Assembly: GCF_014396385.1 (NCBI RefSeq) | Contig: NZ_CP060716.1 | Span: 992,001 to 1,056,000 of the forward strand | Length of the DNA stretch: 64,000 nucleotides | From: Leucobacter denitrificans | GTDB lineage: Bacteria > Actinomycetota > Actinomycetes > Actinomycetales > Microbacteriaceae | Reading direction: 5' to 3' | In this document: in pieces, positions 7,839 to 14,994 of the stretch | Numbering within the stretch: the stretch's first letter is position 1 | Layout: every line of letters begins with the position of its first letter | The notes under the pieces: model-generated | What the model was told of the DNA's origin: nothing | Databases searched by the model: none | The model's input: the letters and a program-made list of their open reading frames with translations, nothing else | Translations under genes and position numbers: made by a program

Positions 7839-9395
7839 CTAGTTCGCTTCGCTCTGAGAGGTGCCTTCGCCCGACTCTTCAACCGTGGGCGCTTCGAACG
7901 CTGCGGCGAACTCTGCGAGCAGGCGAGCACCGAACCCGGTGGATCCCTGGCTTCGCCAGAGGTCATCGCGTTCAACCTCCATCGTCGCCGCGATGTCGAG
8001 GTGGCCCCACGGAAGGTCGTCGACAAATTCGTTCAAGAACAGAGCCGCGAGGATCGCGCCACCGAGCGGTCCTCCGATGTTCGAGAGGTCAGCAATGTTT
8101 GACTTCAGCTGTTCGCGGTACCTGTGGTCAAGAGGCAGCGGCCAGATCCGCTCGTCAGTGAGCTTCGCGGCGGCCGAAAGCTGCTCTGCGACATCCTCGT
8201 TGTTCGACAGGGTCGCCGCGGTTCCGAGGCCGAGCGCCGCCATCGCGTTGCCGGTGAGCGTCGCGATGTCGACAATTGCGTCTGGGCGACGCTCTTCTTC
8301 GGTTGCGAGCACAAGCCCATCGGCCATCACAAGACGACCTTCGGCGTCGCTGTTCTTCACCTCGACGGTCTTGCCGCCGCGCATCGTGAGCACGTCGCCG
8401 ATCTTTGTCGCGGTGCCCGAGAGCATGTTGTCGGTGCACATGAGCCAGCCGGTCACGACCGACTTGACCCCGAGTTCACGGAACGAGGTCATTGCGGCAA
8501 GCACTGCGCCTGCGCCCATCATGTCCATCTTCATGCTGCCCATGGAGTTCGCGGGCTTCAGGCTGATGCCGCCCGAGTCGAACATGATGCCCTTGCCGAC
8601 GAGTGCGAGGTGCGGGGTTTCTTCGGTCGCGCCCTCTGGCACGTAGCGCAGCTTGACCATGCGCGGTTCCTCGGTGCTGCCAGCGTTTACGCCGAGCAGG
8701 CCGCCTGTGCCGAGCTCGACGAGCGCGTCGTGGTCAAACACCTCAACCTCGAGCCCGTGCTTCGAGCCAAGTTCTTCTGAGAGCTCAGCGAATCGAACCG
8801 CGTTGAGGTGACGAGGCGGGGCGTTACCCAGGTCACGCGCCAGGCCAGCGATGCGGGAGAGCACAAGCGCCCGATCCACACCCTGCTGCGCGGAATCGCG
8901 GTCTGCGTCACCGACGCCGAGCACGAGCTTCTCGAGCGCAACCGTCTTCGCCTCGCTCTTCAGCGCCTCGAAGCGGTAGCGTGCGAGCACCGCACCCTCG
9001 GTCGCCGCGAGCGCCGCGTCATGCGCCGAAAGCTCGTCGGTCACCACGGCCGCGAGATCGACACCGAGCGTCGCCACTTCGCCAGCAGCGCGGGTAAAGG
9101 CCGCCACCGCGTCGCGCAAGTCGGCGGTCGAAGCAATGCCCTTGCCAACGCCGACGAGCACGCGCAGCGATGCTCCGGGAATGCGCAAGGTCTGCCCCGC
9201 AGCACCCGTAAATCCGGCCGCCTTCAGCGACTCGCGAGTGAGCCCGTCGAGCGCACTTGGCAGGTCGCCCTCGGCCGTGACAAACGTCGCGTAAGCCGGG
9301 GCCTCGGCGACATCGGCCGCGGTGCCAAGCACGACATCTGCGGTGAGCGCGAGAGAAGGGACGGGATCGAAGGATGAATCAATCACAACAGTCAT
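7839..9395 (-). CDS. pepA: Leucyl aminopeptidase, M17 family
   Basis: A 518-residue cytosolic dizinc exopeptidase that removes N-terminal residues, chiefly leucine, from peptides. The N-terminal macro-like domain covers about 1-170. The catalytic domain has LVGKGIMFDSGGISLKP (catalytic Lys and metal Asp) near residue 270 and the family signature NSDAEGRL near 350 (usually NTDAEGRL). Length is normal. The ATG at 9395 has an AGGG upstream. The M18 aminopeptidase follows in the same direction, giving a peptide-degradation pair. Confidence 0.93.
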   Translation of the reverse strand: MTVVIDSSFDPVPSLALTADVVLGTAADVAEAPAYATFVTAEGDLPSALDGLTRESLKAAGFTGAAGQTLRIPGASLRVLVGVGKGIASTADLRDAVAAFTRAAGEVATLGVDLAAVVTDELSAHDAALAATEGAVLARYRFEALKSEAKTVALEKLVLGVGDADRDSAQQGVDRALVLSRIAGLARDLGNAPPRHLNAVRFAELSEELGSKHGLEVEVFDHDALVELGTGGLLGVNAGSTEEPRMVKLRYVPEGATEETPHLALVGKGIMFDSGGISLKPANSMGSMKMDMMGAGAVLAAMTSFRELGVKSVVTGWLMCTDNMLSGTATKIGDVLTMRGGKTVEVKNSDAEGRLVMADGLVLATEEERRPDAIVDIATLTGNAMAALGLGTAATLSNNEDVAEQLSAAAKLTDERIWPLPLDHRYREQLKSNIADLSNIGGPLGGAILAALFLNEFVDDLPWGHLDIAATMEVERDDLWRSQGSTGFGARLLAEFAAAFEAPTVEESGEGTSQSEAN

Positions 9396-9447
9396 GGTTC
9401 AACCCTACTCTCACAGACCTGCACCGTCGCGGTAAGATGAGGAGGCA

Positions 9448-11085
9448 ATGAACCGCGCTTCGTTCCTCTCCCTGCTCCCCTCACGGGATGACTATAGAGA
9501 TTTTCGACGCACTTGGAAGGACGATCTTGTCGCGGGCGTCACCGTTGGCATTGTCGCGTTGCCGCTCGCACTCGCGTTCGGCGTGAGCTCAGGTGCCGGC
9601 GCCGAGGCTGGGCTCATCACCGCGATCGTTGCGGGCCTCATCGCCGCGGTGTTCGGCGGATCGCACGTGCAGGTCTCGGGTCCGACAGGCGCCATGGTGG
9701 TCGTGCTCGCTCCCATCGTCGCCCTGCACGGCGTCGGCACGGTTGCGCTCATCAGTGTCATGGCGGGCATCATCGTCATAGTTGCGGGCGCACTACGGCT
9801 TGGCAGGGCGGTGACCTATATTCCCTGGCCGGTGATCGAGGGATTCACCGCGGGTATCGGCATCATCATCTTTATGCAGCAGGTGCCGGCGGCGGTGGGA
9901 GTCGCTAACGAAGGCCACTCGACGAACGCAGTCGTCGCAGCGTTTCAGTCGATCGGCGAGGCAAGTTGGCCGGCCGCATTCATGCCAGTCGCCGCGGTCG
10001 CAGCAACGGCCGCAATCATGCTCGTGCTCGGGCGCTTCCTCCCCCGCATCCCTGGCTCGTTCATCGCGATCCTTGTCGTGTCGGTCATCGTCATCGGGGC
10101 CGGTCTTCCGCTCGCATCGATCGGTGAGCTGCCGAGTTCGCTCCCCGCGCCGTCGCTCCCCTCGTTCAGTCCCGACTTACTCCTCACACTCACTGGCCCC
10201 GCGTTTGCCGTCGCAGCGCTCGCCGCAATCGAGTCGCTGCTGTCTGCGCGCGTTGCCGCGACTCTCGCCGACACCGGCACGGTGAATGCTGACCGCGAAC
10301 TCGTCGGGCAGGGCTTGGCCTCGCTCGTGACCGGGTTCTTCGGTGGTATGCCAGCGACAGGCGCGATTGCGAGAACCGCAGTGAACGTACGCAGTGGGGC
10401 CCGCACGAGAGTCGCATCGATCGTGCACGCGCTCATTTTGCTGCTCGTGGTGCTCGTCGCTTCGACGGTCGTCTCAAAGATTCCGCTCGCTGCGCTCTCA
10501 GGCGTGCTCATGATGACCGCGGCGCGCATGGTTTCGATCTCGACCATGCGTCAGGTTGCTGGCTCCGGTCGGTCGAGTCTGGCCGTGTACGCAATCACGC
10601 TCTTTGTGACTGTTGCGTTTGACCTCGTCGTCGCTGTCGGTATCGGGCTCGCGTTCGCAGCGTTCTTCGCGCTTCGAGCACTCAGCCGCCTGAGCGGCGC
10701 GCATCGCGAACCTCTGCCGGGCGAACACGAGTCGGGTGACGAGCGCATCGCACTCTTCCGCATCGATGGGTCGCTGTTCTTTGGCGCGGCGGATCGCCTG
10801 AGCGACGAAATCACCCGAGTTCCAGGCATCGAAGTGGTCATTTTGCGGCTTTCGCAGCTGCAGCTCGTCGATTCAACGGGTGCGCACGCACTCGCAGAGC
10901 TCATTGAGGTGCTTGAGCGACGGGGCGCGACCGTGCTCATCAAGGGTGTGCGTGATGAGCACCGCGATCTCCTCGAGAAACTCGGAGTGCTCGACGCGCT
11001 GCGCCACCCCAATCACCTGTTCGCAGAGCTCGAACCCGCACTCGCTCACGCACGCGATCATGTGCAGCGTCCGCAAGATCATTGA
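9448..11085 (+). CDS. SulP-family anion transporter with STAS domain
   Basis: A 545-residue inner-membrane transporter. About 10-12 hydrophobic helices fill residues 20-420, with the SulP segments VGIVALPLALAFGVSSG, GSHVQVSGPTGAM and GGMPATGAIARTAVNVRSGA. A cytoplasmic C-terminal STAS domain (about 430-530) contains LVDSTGAHALAEL, the conserved DSTG loop. The family moves sulfate, bicarbonate or other anions, often with Na+ or H+; the substrate is not determinable here. GAGGAGG lies about 4 nt before the ATG. Divergent from pepA with a 52-bp gap that must hold both promoters. Confidence 0.9.
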   Translation: MNRASFLSLLPSRDDYRDFRRTWKDDLVAGVTVGIVALPLALAFGVSSGAGAEAGLITAIVAGLIAAVFGGSHVQVSGPTGAMVVVLAPIVALHGVGTVALISVMAGIIVIVAGALRLGRAVTYIPWPVIEGFTAGIGIIIFMQQVPAAVGVANEGHSTNAVVAAFQSIGEASWPAAFMPVAAVAATAAIMLVLGRFLPRIPGSFIAILVVSVIVIGAGLPLASIGELPSSLPAPSLPSFSPDLLLTLTGPAFAVAALAAIESLLSARVAATLADTGTVNADRELVGQGLASLVTGFFGGMPATGAIARTAVNVRSGARTRVASIVHALILLLVVLVASTVVSKIPLAALSGVLMMTAARMVSISTMRQVAGSGRSSLAVYAITLFVTVAFDLVVAVGIGLAFAAFFALRALSRLSGAHREPLPGEHESGDERIALFRIDGSLFFGAADRLSDEITRVPGIEVVILRLSQLQLVDSTGAHALAELIEVLERRGATVLIKGVRDEHRDLLEKLGVLDALRHPNHLFAELEPALAHARDHVQRPQDH

Positions 11086-11153
11086 TCCACACCTGACGAC
11101 CCAGCGATTTACATGCGCAGGAATGTAATTGCAACCCGCGCGTTATACCCCAC

Positions 11154-11399
11154 ATGCGTTCATTTGGATTTCTCTCGTTCGGTCATTACGGGCCAGTGCC
11201 CGGCTCACGCGTGCGCACAGCGGGCGAAATGCTCAAGCAGACGATCGAGCTCGCTGAGGGCGCCGATGAAATTGGTGTGAACGGCGCGTACGTGCGCGTG
11301 CACCACTTCGCGCGTCAGGCGGCGTCGCCGATCCCGCTGCTCACCGCGATGGCCGCCCGCACGAAGCACATCGAGGTCGGCACCGGCGTCATCGACATG
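11154..11399 (+). pseudogene. 5' part of LLM-class flavin oxidoreductase, split by an inserted element
   Basis: Encodes the first 82 or so residues of a luciferase-like monooxygenase (RSFGFLSFGHYGPVPGS... then IEVGTGVIDM) and then runs into element DNA with a stop at 11403. The missing remainder resumes in frame at 19359. Joining the two at the shared ATGC restores an uninterrupted protein through DM-x-YENPLYLAEEAAALD, the usual sequence of these enzymes. The truncated product lacks most of the TIM barrel and should be inactive. Confidence 0.9.
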
Positions 11400-11420
11400 C
11401 GGTAGCGCATATCTCTGCTG
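11380..11420. other. Left element junction (attL or attR)
   Basis: LLM coding sequence (GTC ATC GAC ATG C) passes into element DNA at the ATGC core 11397-11400. Serine integrases cross over at a 2-bp core, so the exchanged dinucleotide should be within this tetranucleotide. The host half-site lies to the left. Confidence 0.75.
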
Positions 11421-11607
11421 TAACACCGGCTATCGGACTGGCTTCGCATCCTTCTCCACCTGTAACGACAACATCAGCTTCGGTAATCGCTCGGGGTCAG
11501 CATCGTACGTAGGTGCACCCTCATTGAGAGGTCGTCGACTTGGGGGGCAGGTTCCGCTCACCGCGTTCAGTGCCAGCAGAACCCTACGTCCTGGACTCTG
11601 ATTTGAG

Positions 11608-12579
11608 ATGATGGATGGCATGGATGATGGAGACTCTGGTGCCCCGCTGGAAGTGATGGATCGACTCATCGCGGCTTCAGGCTTGCCTGCTCCTGTCTCA
11701 GTCCAAACGATTGACAGCGACGGCAATGGGCTAGACAACAGGCTGATGAGGGCCGAATTGACCGATGGCCGCATGGTAGTCATGCGGCAGAGCCGAGTGG
11801 CTACCACGTCACCGCGTCGGCGAGTCGACTTCCTGCGCGCCAACGGCATCAACACACCGAAGCTCTTTGCATCTGATGACGCTGGAGCCGCACTTTGGGA
11901 GTACATCTCCGGTCAAACACTGGCCGATTCAGTCGCGAACGGTACAGCGGACCGCACGGCATGGCGAAGGACCGGTGCTGCCCTGGCCGAATTGCACGCC
12001 GTCACATTTCCCGCCTCACTTGAGGGAACAATCGATGCAGATTCTTTGAGCCTACGAACTACCGATCCGGTCGAGAGTTTGCTCGACAACCTCGCTGCTA
12101 GCGGTCCATGGGTCGAGAAGCATCGTCCGCGACTGCGCGGTGCTCTCGAACACGTGAGGTGCTTTATCGCTGACCGGGCGACTCAGATCCGTACCGCCCG
12201 ACCGAGCGTGCTTCATGGCGACGTCAACCTGCTGAACATCGTCGTCAACGAAGACGAAGCGCGGCTGATCGACTGGGATTTCCCACGTGTTGGCCAGCCC
12301 CTGGCCGAACTCTCCGCACTTGATGAGCACGCTTACCTCCACGGACTCGACGGTCTCCCTTCTTCGTTCTTCGAGGGGTACGACCGCCCCGTGCCTCGTG
12401 ACCTGCTCCTGGCCTACCGAATCGTCGGATGCATCGGATGGCTCGCCAGTGGTGACTGGGAGGAGTGGGACCGTGCTCCAGAGCTCCCAGACGCGGCTCG
12501 GTCGCGCTTGGACAAGTGGCACCAGCGTCTACTCGACTGGTCGATTGGAATACCCGAGGTAATCACTACGCTCCGGTGA
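11608..12579 (+). CDS. APH-family phosphotransferase (possible antibiotic resistance cargo)
   Basis: A 323-residue kinase of the aminoglycoside/choline phosphotransferase fold. Seen: the catalytic loop VLHGDVNLLNIVV (HGD-x4-N) near residue 200 and the metal-binding IDWDFP (DxD) near 220, plus an N-lobe with RLMRAELTDGRMVVMRQ. The family phosphorylates aminoglycosides, macrolides, hydroxyurea or small metabolites; the substrate is not evident. It is the only cargo gene of the integrated element and lies convergent to the mob operon. The start is uncertain because three in-frame ATGs are crowded at 11608-11622 without a clear ribosome site. Codon use looks less GC-rich than the neighbouring mob genes, hinting at a separate origin. 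Confidence 0.78.
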   Translation: MMDGMDDGDSGAPLEVMDRLIAASGLPAPVSVQTIDSDGNGLDNRLMRAELTDGRMVVMRQSRVATTSPRRRVDFLRANGINTPKLFASDDAGAALWEYISGQTLADSVANGTADRTAWRRTGAALAELHAVTFPASLEGTIDADSLSLRTTDPVESLLDNLAASGPWVEKHRPRLRGALEHVRCFIADRATQIRTARPSVLHGDVNLLNIVVNEDEARLIDWDFPRVGQPLAELSALDEHAYLHGLDGLPSSFFEGYDRPVPRDLLLAYRIVGCIGWLASGDWEEWDRAPELPDAARSRLDKWHQRLLDWSIGIPEVITTLR

Positions 12580-12669
12580 TCAAGACTAGCCATCTGAATG
12601 ACATAGGCCCAGGTCGAGCCACTCGAGCTCGCCTTCTTGGCTCACGCTGCACAGCAGGAGAAGCGCCAG

Positions 12670-13533
12670 TCACCCGCGCCCCCGCCAGGTCTCTACGAGG
12701 CCGGCGACCCAGCGGGCGGACGCGAAGAGCCCGTAGCCGGCCCCGGCGATGCCCACGGCGACCACGAGCCAGCGCCCGATGCCGAGCCACACGCTCCCGT
12801 CCACGTCCAGCGCCCACTGCGTGCCTGTGATGAGCCCGGCGATGCCCATCCAGAGCCCGGCGACGACCACGGCGACCGGCAGGAGGGCGAGGCACATCGC
12901 GGCGGCGGCACTCCAGAGCTGACGCGCTTCGAGCTTCGCTGTGGCGGCGATGATCCGCTCGGCCCAGGCGTTCGAGGCGTCGAGCTTCGCCGTGACGACC
13001 TGTCCTGCCTCCCCGGCGACCTGCTCGACGGCCTTCGCGACCCGATCCTCGGTCCGTTTCTCGATGCGCTGCACCGCGCCGCCGACCTGGCCCACGAGCT
13101 TCTGGTTCGCAGCCGCCTGCGCCTTGAGCCCGTCAATCGCCGAGGCCGTAGCCACGTGATTCTTCTGCGCTTCGGCGATCAAACTCTGCGAGGCGGCGCT
13201 CAGCCGCTTCCCGTCGAGACTCTTCACGAACTCGCTGAGCGTGCTCTCGATCTCGCTCAGCCTGCTCTCGACGCTCTCGATCTGCGGAGGCATGCCGACG
13301 GACTGCTGCGAGGTCGACGCCCGGTCGATGCGCTTCGCCAGCTCCTCGTCCATGACCTTCACGAAGCCCGCCAGCTTCTTCTGCTGCTCGGCCAGCCGGT
13401 CGATCCTCGCGTTCTGCGCCTCGACGGCGGCGAGGATCGAGGTCAAGGTCTCCATCATGTCCGGACTGCCAAGCTGCTGCGGCGATCCGCTCTGCTCGTT
13501 CTGCTGCTTCAGCCTGTCGAGCGCTGCGCTCAT
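12670..13533 (-). CDS. MobB-like coiled-coil membrane mobilization protein
   Basis: A 287-residue protein with a long alpha-helical/coiled-coil region (about 1-210, rich in Ala, Gln, Glu and Lys) followed by two hydrophobic segments (LWSAAAAMCLALLPVAVVV and a second after WLGIGRWL) and a basic tail. Such proteins occur downstream of MOBP relaxases and are thought to help relaxosome-membrane contact. The ATG at 13533 has AAGGAG about 10 nt upstream. Its first 401 bp lie inside the relaxase gene in another frame, the nested arrangement known from ColE1-type mob loci. Function is inferred from position and architecture. Confidence 0.7.
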   Translation of the reverse strand: MSAALDRLKQQNEQSGSPQQLGSPDMMETLTSILAAVEAQNARIDRLAEQQKKLAGFVKVMDEELAKRIDRASTSQQSVGMPPQIESVESRLSEIESTLSEFVKSLDGKRLSAASQSLIAEAQKNHVATASAIDGLKAQAAANQKLVGQVGGAVQRIEKRTEDRVAKAVEQVAGEAGQVVTAKLDASNAWAERIIAATAKLEARQLWSAAAAMCLALLPVAVVVAGLWMGIAGLITGTQWALDVDGSVWLGIGRWLVVAVGIAGAGYGLFASARWVAGLVETWRGRG

Positions 13534-14407
13534 GTTCCTGCTCCTTCTGCTGCTGGTGGTAGTCGAAGAACGCCTGCGCGCCCTCCGGCGTGAAATCTGC
13601 CGAGAGTGCGCTCGTGCGCTTGCGGCGCTCGGCGCGCCCGGACTCGCCCCTGCGGTCCTCGATGTAGAGCGTCCAGGTCTCCTTGCCGACGTTCTTCCCG
13701 CGCTTGCTCACGGCGGTGTGCAGCCGCATCCGCGGCACCCGGTCGCCGTCATCGCCGAGCTGCTGGTTCTGCTCCGCGATCACCGCTTCGAGACCGGCCT
13801 TGTCCGTCGCGCGGGGATCCGCCAGGGCGGCACTCATCCGGTCGCCCATCTCGCGGTCGAGGCCACCCTCAGCGAAGTCCTCGCGGCGCAGCTCCCAGTC
13901 CTTCGGCGCGTGCTCCAGCCGCTTCACGACCGAGAGCCCGTGCTCGCGCATCAGCTCATCGTTCGCCGTCTGCACGCCCTTCTGGTTCCCGGCCTTGCGG
14001 TCGTGGAACGTCCGGTAGTCCGAAAGGGCCCTACCCGTCTCGTTGTTGTGGTTGATGACGAGGACGTGGTTGTGGGCCTTGCCGCCGCGACCATCGGTGT
14101 GGGTGACCACGAGGCAGTCGGAGCGCGGGTGCATCTTCTTCGCGAACTGGTAGCCCAGATCGTTCACCCGCTGCACGTCCTCCGGCCTCGTCGGGTCGAA
14201 CTCCTCGTCGCTGAACGACTGGCGGTAGTGCAGCGCCTCGACATCCCGCTTGGTGTTCTGCGTGAGTGCCTGGGCGCGGCGCGCGAACGCGCCGGGGCCT
14301 CCCGGCACGTCGCACGTGACCGCGACCCCACGCTCGTCCCCCTTGCCTCGGATGTAGCGCTCCGTATCGGCGGCGCTGGCGCTCGGGCTGTAGTGCGTGG
14401 TGCTCAT
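13133..14407 (-). CDS. MobA-type relaxase (MOBP-like HUH nuclease)
   Basis: A 424-residue DNA-nicking transesterase that would start conjugative mobilisation at oriT. Relaxase motif III is seen as HTDGRGGKAHNHVLVIN near residues 105-120 (histidine triad H..HNH for metal binding). The catalytic Tyr should be among the N-terminal tyrosines (HYSPSAS at residue 5, or Tyr18). After about residue 290 the sequence is a low-complexity charged helix (Arg/Glu/Ala) that overlaps mobB in a different frame. The start overlaps the mobC stop by 4 bp (ATGA), showing translational coupling. Confidence 0.85.
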   Translation of the reverse strand: MSTTHYSPSASAADTERYIRGKGDERGVAVTCDVPGGPGAFARRAQALTQNTKRDVEALHYRQSFSDEEFDPTRPEDVQRVNDLGYQFAKKMHPRSDCLVVTHTDGRGGKAHNHVLVINHNNETGRALSDYRTFHDRKAGNQKGVQTANDELMREHGLSVVKRLEHAPKDWELRREDFAEGGLDREMGDRMSAALADPRATDKAGLEAVIAEQNQQLGDDGDRVPRMRLHTAVSKRGKNVGKETWTLYIEDRRGESGRAERRKRTSALSADFTPEGAQAFFDYHQQQKEQEHERSARQAEAAERAERIAAAAWQSGHDGDLDLDPRRRRGAEREDRPAGRAAEEAGGLREGHGRGAGEAHRPGVDLAAVRRHASADRERREQAERDREHAQRVREESRREAAERRLAEFDRRSAEESRGYGLGD

Positions 14408-14994
14408 GAGGCCGTCCGATCCCCGAGCAGCTCGCGGACCTCGCGCAGCAGCTCGATCAGCTCGGGCACTTCCGCAGAGAGCGCCACGGGCTCACCGGCT
14501 CGTGCGCGGCGGTCGAGGTCGTTGACGTTGATCGCGAGCGGGCGCACCTTAGCGGCCAGCTCGCGGGCATCCGCCGAGGCCTGCACGTGCGCCTCGACCC
14601 CGAGCAGGTGCGCGGCCACTGCGGCGTCCAGTTCCTCGCTCCGAGAGGCATGGAGCGCATCACGCACGACGGTCCGCACCCACGTGCTCGGAGCCAGTCC
14701 GAGCCGCTTCGCACGAGTGCGAAGCGCCCCGAGCGTGGCGTCATCGAAGCGGGTATCGAGCCGCCCGCCGCTGCCACGACGACGCTTCGCGCCGCCGTGA
14801 CTCTGGCGCACAGCCTCCGCATCAGCCCGACCGGTGTTCACCTGGGAGTCGGCCTGCTGCTCCACCTGTACGCCAGAGTGGCAAGCAGTAGCCCCGTCGG
14901 ACACATCGCTGGCGCTCGTGTCCTCCGGAGCTGCTTGCGAGGGGCCTCCGGCCCCCTCGACCCCCTGGAAGAGCGCGTCCAGTTCGGTGCTCAT
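14404..14994 (-). CDS. MobC-like relaxosome accessory protein
   Basis: 196 residues: a disordered, acidic/polar N-terminus of about 65 residues, then a basic KRRRGSGGRLDTRF segment leading into a ribbon-helix-helix-like DNA-binding region (ATLGALRTRAKRLGLAPSTWVRTVVRDAL). A C-terminal helical segment has the typical MobC pattern LAINVNDLDRRARAGEPV. MobC proteins bind oriT and help the relaxase melt DNA. The gene sits between rep and mobA with 4-bp overlaps on both sides, consistent with one operon. Confidence 0.8.
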   Translation of the reverse strand: MSTELDALFQGVEGAGGPSQAAPEDTSASDVSDGATACHSGVQVEQQADSQVNTGRADAEAVRQSHGGAKRRRGSGGRLDTRFDDATLGALRTRAKRLGLAPSTWVRTVVRDALHASRSEELDAAVAAHLLGVEAHVQASADARELAAKVRPLAINVNDLDRRARAGEPVALSAEVPELIELLREVRELLGDRTAS

